A stretch of 49,059 bases of DNA from Streptomyces griseus (GTDB lineage: Bacteria; Actinomycetota; Actinomycetes; Nanopelagicales; Nanopelagicaceae), in assembly GCA_945865365.1 (NCBI GenBank), contig CAMBDL010000011.1, positions 1 through 49,059 of the forward strand, written 5' to 3'. Shown here piece after piece: positions 38,163-46,224 of this stretch; within the stretch, counting starts at the first letter, position 1; the number at the start of each line of letters is the position of its first letter. The notes beneath the pieces are model-generated. The model had not been told where the DNA came from. It saw only the letters and a list, made by a program, of their open reading frames with translations, and made no database searches. Both the position numbers and the translations under genes were made by a program.

Positions 38163-39668
38163 CTACTCGCCTTGGCCTAAGTGAGTTAATAGCAAAGTTC
38201 GGACACGGGCGGCATCGGCTTGACCCTTTGTCTCTTTCATGACTGCACCAATTAATGCACCAGCTGCTGGCAAGTGACCATTGCGGATTTTTTCGGCAGT
38301 CTCAGGTTGTTCGCTGCAAACTTTTTCGATCGCAGCCATGAGTGCACCATCATCATTAACAACCTTTATTCCGCGCGACGCAATTACTGCGGCTGGCTTA
38401 CCCTCACCGGCAATCACGCCTTCGATAACCTGGCGTGCAAGCTTGTCGGTTAACTCCCCCGAACTTACTAAGGCAACGATCTCGGCAACATCAGCTGGAG
38501 TGATTGGCAGATTTGCGATTGCAACTTCCTTGTCATTTGCAATTCGTGAGATTTCACCGAGCCACCAACTGCGCGCCTTTGCTGGATCTGCGCCTAAGGT
38601 AACTGTGGCTTCCACAATATTTAATACATCGGCGTTAATCATCGCCGCCATCTCTTTATCTGGAACAGCCCATGCTTCTTGTAAGCGTTTACGGTGAATC
38701 GATGGTCGTTCTGGCAATTCTGCTCGCAAAGTTTCAATCCATGCAGCATCTGGTGCAACGGGAACTAAATCTGGCTCCGGGAAGTAGCGGTAATCCTCGG
38801 CCTGCTCTTTTGAACGGCCAGAGCGAGTAAGGCCAGTATCTTCTTGAAAGTGTCGTGTCTCTTGAACTACGCGCTCACCCTTATTAAGCAACTCTGCATG
38901 GCGAATCATCTCTCCACGAATTGCGCGTTCGACTGAGCGAAGCGAGTTCACATTTTTAGTTTCACTTCGAGTACCTAAAGTTTCGACACCAATAAGACGT
39001 AATGAGACGTTAGCATCGCAACGCAGTGAGCCCTGTTCCATCTTTACATCACTAACGCCCAGTGAGCGCAATATGTCGCGAAGCTCTGCAACATATGCCT
39101 TGGCAACTTCTGGAGCGTACTTACCCGTTCCTGGAACGATTTTGGTCACGATTTCTACCAGTGGAATTCCTGCACGGTTGTAATCAAGAAGTGAGTATTC
39201 AGCGCCATGGATTCGACCGGTTGCACCACCCACGTGTAATGACTTACCGGTGTCTTCTTCCATATGTACGCGCTCGATTTCGATTCGGAAGACCTTGGGA
39301 CCCTCATCGGTTTCGATCTCAACATCCACATATCCGTTAACGCAGATAGGTTCGTCATACTGTGAAATCTGGAAGTTCTTCGGCATATCTGGATAGAAAT
39401 AGTTTTTGCGTGCAAAGCGACTAAAGGGTGCGATTGAACAGTTCAAGGCAAGGCCGATTTTGATCGTTGATTCAATCGCCTTTTCATTAACTGTAGGCAA
39501 AGCACCAGGTAAAGCTAAACAGACTGGACATGTTTGAGTATTTGGTTCTGCGCCAAATATAGTGCTGCAACCACAAAACATTTTTGAATTGGTGTTGAGC
39601 TCAACGTGGACTTCTAGGCCTAGTACTGGTTCGTACTTAGCCATTACTTCATCGTATGTAAGCGCCAT
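38163..39668 (-). CDS. gatB: Aspartyl/glutamyl-tRNA(Asn/Gln) amidotransferase subunit B
   Basis: GatB is the kinase subunit of GatCAB, which converts Glu-tRNA-Gln (and Asp-tRNA-Asn) to the correct aminoacyl-tRNA. The 501-residue protein has [18 protein letters not shown] with a CxC...CPVC cysteine set typical of the zinc-binding form, then [20 protein letters not shown] and GIPLVEIVT. The C-terminal YqeY-like tail domain is present. The ATG follows the gatA stop directly. Confidence 0.97.
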   Translation of the reverse strand: MALTYDEVMAKYEPVLGLEVHVELNTNSKMFCGCSTIFGAEPNTQTCPVCLALPGALPTVNEKAIESTIKIGLALNCSIAPFSRFARKNYFYPDMPKNFQISQYDEPICVNGYVDVEIETDEGPKVFRIEIERVHMEEDTGKSLHVGGATGRIHGAEYSLLDYNRAGIPLVEIVTKIVPGTGKYAPEVAKAYVAELRDILRSLGVSDVKMEQGSLRCDANVSLRLIGVETLGTRSETKNVNSLRSVERAIRGEMIRHAELLNKGERVVQETRHFQEDTGLTRSGRSKEQAEDYRYFPEPDLVPVAPDAAWIETLRAELPERPSIHRKRLQEAWAVPDKEMAAMINADVLNIVEATVTLGADPAKARSWWLGEISRIANDKEVAIANLPITPADVAEIVALVSSGELTDKLARQVIEGVIAGEGKPAAVIASRGIKVVNDDGALMAAIEKVCSEQPETAEKIRNGHLPAAGALIGAVMKETKGQADAARVRTLLLTHLGQGE

Positions 39669-41162
39669 TTATTTACCTGCCAATTCTGGAATCTTTGACA
39701 GCAAGGGTGCGCCCCACTTAGTTAATAACGCCGCTTCAAGTGCTGCACCGACTAGGTACATGCGTTCATCTTTCATCGCAGGTGCCATAATCTGGAATCC
39801 AACTGGTAGAGAATCCTCCGGAGCTAATCCAGCAGGTAAGGACATTCCACCTATACCCGCCATATTCACTGGAATAGTTGCGATGTCATTGAGATACATA
39901 GCGATTGGGTCGTTAGATTTTTCTCCGATTTTAAAGGCAGTTGTTGGACATGTTGGTGAGACCATCACGTCACACTTTTCAAATGCTTTATTGAAATCTT
40001 GAGTGATTAATGTTCGAACTTTTTGTGCACTTCCGTAATAGGCATCGTAATAACCCGAAGAAAGAGCGTAGGTTCCAAGAATAATGCGACGCTTTACTTC
40101 GCGGCCAAAGCCAATTTGGCGCGTCAGATTCATCACTGATTCAGCCGACGCTCCATCTACATCACCTACGCGTAAGCCATAACGCATTGCATCAAAGCGA
40201 GCTAAGTTTGATGAACACTCTGATGGTGCAATCAAATAATATGCAGCAAGTGCGTACTCAAAGTTTGGCGCAGATACTTCTACTATTTCAGCTCCAGCTG
40301 CAGCCAATAACTCTAGAGACTCTTCAAAGCGAGTGCGTACTCCACTTTGATAGCCATCACCGTTGAGCTCTTTAACAACACCAATTTTCATGCCCTTAAC
40401 ATCACCACTCTTAGCGGCAGCGACTACCTGCGGAACTGGCGCATTAATACTTGTTGAATCCTTAGGATCATGGCCAGCTATCGCTTCATGCAGCAGTGCG
40501 GCATCTAAAACCGTACGCGCACATGGACCGGCTTGATCAAGTGAGGATGAAAATGCAACTAAACCAAAGCGCGATACGCCGCCATATGTAGGTTTTACTC
40601 CAACGGTTCCGGTAACTGCAGCGGGTTGGCGAATTGAACCACCCGTATCAGTGCCGATAGCAAGAGGTGCTTCAAAGGCGGCTAATGAGGCCGATGAACC
40701 GCCACCTGAACCACCAGGAATACGCGATAAATCCCAAGGGTTATGCGTTGGACCATAAGCAGAGTTTTCAGTAGAAGAGCCCATTGCAAACTCATCCATA
40801 TTCGTCTTACCTAAAATAACAATGCCGTTGTTCTTTAAATTTGTTACTACGGTTGAGTCATATGGTGGGCGCCATCCTTCAAGAATCTTTGAACCACATG
40901 TAGTTGGAATACCTTTTTGCACCATGACATCTTTAAGCGCTAATGGAACCCCGGCAAGAGGAGATAGTTTTTCACCGCGCTTTCGCTTTGCATCAACTGC
41001 GCCAGCTTGAGCAAGTGCACCTTCGGTATCAACATATAAGAAAGCGTGTACTTCGGCATCTACTGATGCAATGCGATCTAGGTGCAGTTGAGTTAACTCA
41101 ACTGCAGTAATTTCTCCAGCGCTGAGTTTGGTCGCCATCTCGGCTGCAGAGTTGCGAATCAT
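39669..41162 (-). CDS. gatA: Aspartyl/glutamyl-tRNA(Asn/Gln) amidotransferase subunit A
   Basis: GatA releases ammonia from glutamine for GatB. The 497-residue amidase has the Ser-cis-Ser-Lys triad context: LALKDVM with the catalytic lysine, [13 protein letters not shown] with the cis-serine, and [11 protein letters not shown] with the nucleophile. Its start overlaps the gatC stop as ATGA. Confidence 0.97.
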   Translation of the reverse strand: MIRNSAAEMATKLSAGEITAVELTQLHLDRIASVDAEVHAFLYVDTEGALAQAGAVDAKRKRGEKLSPLAGVPLALKDVMVQKGIPTTCGSKILEGWRPPYDSTVVTNLKNNGIVILGKTNMDEFAMGSSTENSAYGPTHNPWDLSRIPGGSGGGSSASLAAFEAPLAIGTDTGGSIRQPAAVTGTVGVKPTYGGVSRFGLVAFSSSLDQAGPCARTVLDAALLHEAIAGHDPKDSTSINAPVPQVVAAAKSGDVKGMKIGVVKELNGDGYQSGVRTRFEESLELLAAAGAEIVEVSAPNFEYALAAYYLIAPSECSSNLARFDAMRYGLRVGDVDGASAESVMNLTRQIGFGREVKRRIILGTYALSSGYYDAYYGSAQKVRTLITQDFNKAFEKCDVMVSPTCPTTAFKIGEKSNDPIAMYLNDIATIPVNMAGIGGMSLPAGLAPEDSLPVGFQIMAPAMKDERMYLVGAALEAALLTKWGAPLLSKIPELAGK

Positions 41163-41455
41163 TCTTCACCTAAAATCTGAGGCACCCGAAAACGAGACTC
41201 TTCCTGTGCCGGTGCACCCGACAATGCCTCTTCTGGGGTTAATGAGTCAACAACTACATCAGGGCGAAATACATTGCGCAAAGGTAACGGGTGTGACGTC
41301 GGTGCAACATCGGCACCCGCAACTTCTTGAACTCGCGCGACAGCATCGAGAATGACAGTAAATTCATTGGAGAGATTTTCTAACTCTTCATCGCTCATTT
41401 CAATGCGTGCAAGTCGTGCAAGATTTGCGACATCATCGCGGGAAAGGCTGGTCAT
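41159..41455 (-). CDS. gatC: Aspartyl/glutamyl-tRNA(Asn/Gln) amidotransferase subunit C
   Basis: GatC stabilises the GatA-GatB pair. The 98-residue protein begins with the family pattern [20 protein letters not shown] and ends in a Pro-rich part with LRNVFRPD. It heads gatCAB. No ribosome-binding site is visible; TAGAAT ends seven bases before the ATG. Confidence 0.95.
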   Translation of the reverse strand: MTSLSRDDVANLARLARIEMSDEELENLSNEFTVILDAVARVQEVAGADVAPTSHPLPLRNVFRPDVVVDSLTPEEALSGAPAQEESRFRVPQILGEE

Positions 41456-41462
41456 GGGTGTG

Positions 41463-41468
41463 ATTCTA
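41463..41468 (-). promoter_or_regulatory. TAGAAT box before gatC (possible leaderless promoter)
   Basis: TAGAAT is a five-of-six match to TATAAT and ends seven bases before an ATG without a ribosome-binding site, in the 26-base gap after proA. No good -35 match is seen. Confidence 0.4.
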
Positions 41469-41481
41469 ATTAATTCGCGGG

Positions 41482-42744
41482 CTAACTGCGAATCTGACCA
41501 TTTCCAGTAACGATCCAGGTTGTGGTTGTCATGGCTTCAAGGCCCATTGGTCCACGGGCATGCAATTTCTGATTAGAAATCCCAATTTCAGCGCCAAAGC
41601 CCATCTGTTCGCCGTCGGTAAATCGCGTTGATGTATTCACCATTACTGCAGCGCAATCACTTAATGCGATAAATCGATCGGCGTGAGCCTTATTTTCCGT
41701 GACTATGGCTTCGGTGTGCTGGGTACCGTATGTAGCAATGTGATCTGCGGCCGCATCTACCGAATCAACAATGGCAACATTCATCTCTAAAGTTCCGTAC
41801 TCAGTAGACCAATTTTCTTCTTCTGCCAAAGTAGCTGGGATTTCACCTGCAATAGCCAGGCTAGCGCTATCGCAATGCAGAATTACACCAGCATCATGTA
41901 GAGCTTTTAAGGCTACCGGTAGAAATGTTTGTGCAATATTTTTATGCACCAGAAGAGTCTCGGCCGCATTGCACACACTGGGGCGTTGGATTTTAGAGTT
42001 AAGAATAATAGGTATCGCTATATCTAAATTAGCGAACTCGTCGATGAATACATGGCAAACACCAGCACCGGTTTCGATTGTAGGTACCGTTGATTCATCG
42101 ACGACCATACGAATAAGCGATGCACTCCCACGGGGAATTACTAAATCAACTTTTCCACGAGCATGTAGTAAGGCTCTAACGGTCTCACGAGAATCTGATG
42201 GAACTAATTGAATAACATCTGGTGAAATAACTGTTGTTGCTAAAGCATCTCGCATGACGGAGACTAAAACTTGATTACTTGCTTCAGCGCTCGAAGATCC
42301 GCGCAACAAAGCCGCATTGCCCGACATCAGTAAAATTACTGCCGCGTCAACGGTGACATTGGGGCGGGCTTCATAGACCATACCAATCACGCCAAATGGC
42401 ACAGTTAATTGTCTTAGTTGTATTCCATTTGGTAAAACCGATTCGCGAAGGGTTTTTCCAAGTGGATCTTGCAAACCTGCGACCTGGCGCGCACCATCTG
42501 CAATTCCCTTGACGCGTTCAGAAGTTAACAGCAAGCGATCGAGAAGTGACGAGTTAAACCCCTCAGCACGTCCACGCTCCATATCGATCTCATTGGCCGT
42601 AAGAATGCGCGCGCTTTGCGCCTCAATTGCTTCGGCAATAGCAATCAGTGAAGCCTTGCGCTGGGCACTGGTAGCAGCACTTAAGGTACGTGCCGCCCGG
42701 CGTGCAGTATCGGCTAATTGACCTACTAACTCTTGTGCGCTCAA
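41482..42744 (-). CDS. proA: Glutamate-5-semialdehyde dehydrogenase
   Basis: ProA reduces glutamyl phosphate to the semialdehyde in proline synthesis. The 420-residue enzyme has VYEARPNVTVDAA, LLRGSSSAEASNQ and the catalytic cysteine in QRPSVCNAAETLL, with FGAEIGISNQKLHARGPMG at the end. The TTG start follows the proB stop directly (TAA-TTG) and has no clear ribosome-binding site, so it probably depends on coupling to proB. Confidence 0.96.
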   Translation of the reverse strand: MSAQELVGQLADTARRAARTLSAATSAQRKASLIAIAEAIEAQSARILTANEIDMERGRAEGFNSSLLDRLLLTSERVKGIADGARQVAGLQDPLGKTLRESVLPNGIQLRQLTVPFGVIGMVYEARPNVTVDAAVILLMSGNAALLRGSSSAEASNQVLVSVMRDALATTVISPDVIQLVPSDSRETVRALLHARGKVDLVIPRGSASLIRMVVDESTVPTIETGAGVCHVFIDEFANLDIAIPIILNSKIQRPSVCNAAETLLVHKNIAQTFLPVALKALHDAGVILHCDSASLAIAGEIPATLAEEENWSTEYGTLEMNVAIVDSVDAAADHIATYGTQHTEAIVTENKAHADRFIALSDCAAVMVNTSTRFTDGEQMGFGAEIGISNQKLHARGPMGLEAMTTTTWIVTGNGQIRS

Positions 42745-43860
42745 TTAAATCAACACCAAATCATCGCGATGCACTAGCTCACGTTCATACTCTGGTCCAA
42801 GTGCTTGCGCGAGCTCTTTAGTTGAGCGGCCCAGCATTTGAGGCAGATCGTCAGAGTCAAAAGCGACTAAACCGCGTGCGATAACTGCGCCATCTGGTCC
42901 AACTAACTCAACTGCATCACCTGCGATGAAACTACCAGTCACTTGCGTGACCCCTGCCGGAAGCAGTGAAACTCCGCGCTCCAAAATGGCAGTGACTGCG
43001 CCAGCATCTAATATTAATTTTCCATGCGTTGTCGTTGCATGCGCGAGCCACAAGAGTCGCGACGTTGTTTTGCTAGGTTGGGCATGGAAATAAGTTCCTA
43101 GTTGAACACCGTTCATACTTTGATCAACATCGGCTAATGATGTGAGCAACATTGGAATTCCTGCGTTAGTTGCAATTCGCGCCGCCTCTACTTTTGTCAC
43201 CATTCCACCACTTCCAACGCCTGCACTACCCACACCGCCTAGAACAACGGATTCAATGTCGGCGATCGTTGCAACCTCATGTATTGCCTTTGCGCCAGTT
43301 TGTGAAGGCGGCGCATCGTATAAAGCATCGATGTCTGAAACCAATACTAAAAGATCTGCACTAACGAGTAGCGCAACAAGTGCAGCTAAGCGATCGTTAT
43401 CGCCGAAACGAATCTCCTGTGTACCCACGGTGTCGTTTTCATTAATAACTGGTACAACACCAAGTTGCAGTAAACGATAGAGCGTGCGCTGTGCATTTTG
43501 ATAGTGCGAACGTCGGACAACATCTTCAGTTGTCAGTAAAACCTGTGAGGCAGTGATTGAATGCTTAGCAAAGCTCTGTGTGTATTGAGCGATCAACAAA
43601 CCTTGGCCAACCGATGCTGCGGCTTGTTGAGTTGCTAAATCCTTTGGACGAGTCTTTAAACCAAGTGGAGCAAGCCCTGCAGCAATGGCACCCGATGAGA
43701 CAACGACTACTTCGGAGCCACGTGCTCTACATGCGGCTACAACACCAGTCAACTTTTCAACTGCGCCGTCATCTAACTGCGATCCAGCTCTACCGGTCAG
43801 AGATGAGGAGCCAATTTTGATGACGATGCGTTTGGCAGAGGCGATCTGCTCTCGGTTCAC
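42745..43860 (-). CDS. proB: Glutamate 5-kinase
   Basis: ProB phosphorylates glutamate in the first step of proline synthesis and is usually inhibited by proline. The 371-residue protein has the amino acid kinase core ([57 protein letters not shown]) and a C-terminal PUA domain from about residue 285. The GTG overlaps the obgE stop as GTGA. Confidence 0.97.
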   Translation of the reverse strand: MNREQIASAKRIVIKIGSSSLTGRAGSQLDDGAVEKLTGVVAACRARGSEVVVVSSGAIAAGLAPLGLKTRPKDLATQQAAASVGQGLLIAQYTQSFAKHSITASQVLLTTEDVVRRSHYQNAQRTLYRLLQLGVVPVINENDTVGTQEIRFGDNDRLAALVALLVSADLLVLVSDIDALYDAPPSQTGAKAIHEVATIADIESVVLGGVGSAGVGSGGMVTKVEAARIATNAGIPMLLTSLADVDQSMNGVQLGTYFHAQPSKTTSRLLWLAHATTTHGKLILDAGAVTAILERGVSLLPAGVTQVTGSFIAGDAVELVGPDGAVIARGLVAFDSDDLPQMLGRSTKELAQALGPEYERELVHRDDLVLI

Positions 43861-45353
43861 TTGGCATCTCCATCCTCGTCGCTTACTTCTACAAGTTTAG
43901 GTGTGTGAGGGTCGATTACGTTGTACTCCCACTGCTTGGCGATTTCATCATCGCTCAAAATATCTTCAACGCGCTCGGTCTGTTGCCACGTAGATTCAAG
44001 ACGTGAATCCTCACCACGACGATGTAAATGTCCGGCAAGTTGCTCTGCCCCAGCCTCAATTGTTGGCTCCCAGTCAAAGACAACTTCAGTTGCGCCATCT
44101 CCGATACGAACCTCACTGCCGGCAACTGCGCCCTTCTTAAAGAGATCTTTTTCAACACCTAATTGTGCTAAGCGATCGGCTAAGTAACCAATGGCTTCAG
44201 CGTTCTTAAAGTTTGTTTGGCGAACCCAGCGTTCAACTTTCTTACCGCGCACAGTAAAGGAGCCATCGGCATTGGCCTTGACCGCAAAGCCCGAATCATC
44301 CACAGCAACAGGACGCAATACAATTCGTGTGCGCTCCTCCACTACCGCAGCTGCGCGATCTTTTTGAATTAAGCGTGCCATTGCATACGTAAGCTCTTGC
44401 AAACCAGCACGTGATGCCGCAGAGACTGGATATACCTCGTAGCCCTTTTCGCGAAGCTCATCGGCAACCATATCGGCCATTGCATGACCATCGGGTAGAT
44501 CGATTTTATTGAGCGCGATAATGCGCACACGATCTTCTAGTCCACCATAGAGTGCTAACTCATTTTCAATCGTCTCTAGATCGTGAACCGGATTTCGATC
44601 AGTCTCTAAAGTTCCGCAATCCAATACGTGCACTAGCGCAACGCAGCGCTCAACATGGCGCAGAAATTCAAGACCTAAACCTTTTCCTTGGCTAGCCCCA
44701 GGGATTAAACCTGGAACATCGGCCACAGTAAATCGAGTTTCACCCGCCTGTACTACACCTAAATTTGGTACCAATGTTGTAAATGGATAGTCAGCAATCT
44801 TTGGTCTGGCTGCAGAAATCGCGGCAATTAACGATGATTTACCTGCGCTTGGATAACCAACTAAAGCAATGTCAGCAACTGATTTTAGTTCAAGTTGAAG
44901 TGTGCGCTCTTCACCTGGTTCACCAAGTAGTGCAAAGCCTGGTGCGCGGCGCTTTGATGATGCAAGTGCAAGATTTCCAAGTCCACCATGTCCACCTTGA
45001 GCTGCAACAAAGATTGTTCCATTACCAATCAGGTCTGCAATCTGTTCACCATTACTATCTAAAACAACGGTTCCATTTGGTACACCAAGAGTTAAGTCAT
45101 CGCCTTGGTATCCATCTTTGCGATCGCCATAACCTTGATGCCCAGATGTTGCTTTTCGATGTGGTGAGTGATGAAAATCAAGCAACGTAGTAACCGATGG
45201 ATCAACGATAAGAATGACATCTCCGCCGCGTCCACCATTGCCGCCATCTGGACCACCCAATGGCTTGAATTTTTCGCGTTTAACCGAGACGCAGCCGTCG
45301 CCACCTTTTCCTGCAGTGGCATAGAGAGTTACACGATCAACAAAAGTTGTCAT
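43857..45353 (-). CDS. obgE: GTPase Obg/CgtA
   Basis: Obg is an essential GTPase of 50S ribosome assembly and stress signalling. The 498-residue protein has the glycine-rich Obg domain ([16 protein letters not shown]), the G domain with GYPSAGKSS (166-174), DVPGLIPGA and NKIDLP, then an OCT domain, and an acidic tail like other actinobacterial forms. GGAAGGGAG precedes the ATG. A terminator ends about 20 bases upstream, leaving little room for a separate promoter. Confidence 0.97.
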   Translation of the reverse strand: MTTFVDRVTLYATAGKGGDGCVSVKREKFKPLGGPDGGNGGRGGDVILIVDPSVTTLLDFHHSPHRKATSGHQGYGDRKDGYQGDDLTLGVPNGTVVLDSNGEQIADLIGNGTIFVAAQGGHGGLGNLALASSKRRAPGFALLGEPGEERTLQLELKSVADIALVGYPSAGKSSLIAAISAARPKIADYPFTTLVPNLGVVQAGETRFTVADVPGLIPGASQGKGLGLEFLRHVERCVALVHVLDCGTLETDRNPVHDLETIENELALYGGLEDRVRIIALNKIDLPDGHAMADMVADELREKGYEVYPVSAASRAGLQELTYAMARLIQKDRAAAVVEERTRIVLRPVAVDDSGFAVKANADGSFTVRGKKVERWVRQTNFKNAEAIGYLADRLAQLGVEKDLFKKGAVAGSEVRIGDGATEVVFDWEPTIEAGAEQLAGHLHRRGEDSRLESTWQQTERVEDILSDDEIAKQWEYNVIDPHTPKLVEVSDEDGDAK

Positions 45354-45372
45354 GTTTTACACTCCCTTCCCT

Positions 45373-45406
45373 AAATAAAAAAGCGAGCCACGATTCGCGG
45401 CTCGCT
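45373..45406 (-). terminator. Terminator between rpmA and obgE
   Basis: AGCGAGCC and GGCTCGCT form a perfect 8-bp GC-rich stem with a nine-base loop, followed by a run of T (TTTTTATT). This is a standard Rho-independent terminator after rpmA. It ends only about 20 bases before obgE. Confidence 0.9.
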
Positions 45407-45425
45407 CTTGTATGAGAAACCTAAA

Positions 45426-45680
45426 TTAAGCGGCCGGAACCACATTCACTACACGACGTCCGCGAGCGCGACCGAACTCAACAGCTCCTGCTGCTAATGC
45501 AAATAGAGTGTCATCCTTACCGCGCCCTACGTTCTTACCTGGGTGAAAATGTGTTCCGCGTTGGCGAACTAAAATTTCTCCTGCATTAACTTCTTGGCCG
45601 CCGAAGCGCTTGATGCCAAGGTACTGAGGATTTGAATCGCGACCGTTACGTGTCGAGGAGACACCCTTCTTACTTGCCAT
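45426..45680 (-). CDS. rpmA: 50S ribosomal protein L27
   Basis: L27 reaches the peptidyl transferase centre of the 50S subunit. The 84-residue protein has the typical [37 protein letters not shown] and GKDDTLFAL segments. GGAG lies nine bases before the ATG. It follows rplU by 14 bases, the universal order. Confidence 0.98.
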   Translation of the reverse strand: MASKKGVSSTRNGRDSNPQYLGIKRFGGQEVNAGEILVRQRGTHFHPGKNVGRGKDDTLFALAAGAVEFGRARGRRVVNVVPAA

Positions 45681-45694
45681 TTACTGTCTCTCCC

Positions 45695-46009
45695 TTACTT
45701 CGCGCCGTTGATGGCGGTAATTTTTACGCGTGTGAGCTTTGCACGAAAGCCCTGGCGACGACGGTGACCTGTCTTGTTCTTGTAACGCAAGATGTCGATC
45801 TTTGGACCCTTGGTCTCTTCAAGAACTTCGCCAGTTACCTTTACTGCGGCAAGGGCGGCAACATCAGTAGTAACAGTTGCGCCATCTACGACGAGCAGGG
45901 CAGGAAATGAAACAGTTGCACCAACAGCTGCGTCGATACGATCGACGGTGACTGTGTCGCCAACTGCGACTTTTTCCTGGCGGCCGCCAGCTTTAACGAT
46001 TGCGTACAC
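45695..46009 (-). CDS. rplU: 50S ribosomal protein L21
   Basis: L21 binds 23S rRNA. The 104-residue protein starts [17 protein letters not shown], and ends with [21 protein letters not shown], as expected. The GTG start has GGAG six bases upstream. A promoter and a leader hairpin lie just upstream. Confidence 0.98.
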   Translation of the reverse strand: MYAIVKAGGRQEKVAVGDTVTVDRIDAAVGATVSFPALLVVDGATVTTDVAALAAVKVTGEVLEETKGPKIDILRYKNKTGHRRRQGFRAKLTRVKITAINGAK

Positions 46010-46030
46010 GTGTTACTCCAGTTCAATTAA

Positions 46031-46053
46031 GCCCGCTCAAATGACCGGCGGGC
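46031..46053 (-). promoter_or_regulatory. Hairpin in the rplU leader
   Basis: GCCCGC and GCGGGC form a perfect 6-bp GC stem with an 11-base loop, between the promoter and the GGAG of rplU. There is no T run. L21 leaders are known in Firmicutes; homology here cannot be judged by eye. Confidence 0.45.
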
Positions 46054-46061
46054 AGAGGATA

Positions 46062-46091
46062 AGAGTACGGATTGGCGCCCCCTATGGTCAA
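46062..46091 (-). promoter_or_regulatory. Promoter of rplU-rpmA
   Basis: TTGACC (46091-46086) is a five-of-six -35 match; after 18 bases TACTCT (46067-46062) fits the actinobacterial -10 pattern TAnnnT. A start about seven bases downstream would give a leader of roughly 45 bases containing the hairpin. Confidence 0.6.
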
Positions 46092-46224
46092 ATTCTCGGG
46101 CCTGCTCATCCGGCTCCCGTCGCCGCTTTGGCAGGTTCGGGTGAGCTCAATTGCCACCCGCTCTTGATTAGGTGGAACTTAAGCAGAGCTATCGGCATAT
46201 GAATAGCAGCGAGGGCTCCGTCTC

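Larger units (their letters stand above)
46010..46224 (-). promoter_or_regulatory. rplU promoter region
   Basis: This 215-base gap lies after the large repeat protein gene. The half closer to rplU holds a promoter and a leader hairpin, listed separately. The half nearer the upstream gene holds no clear terminator or other element that I can see. Confidence 0.6.
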
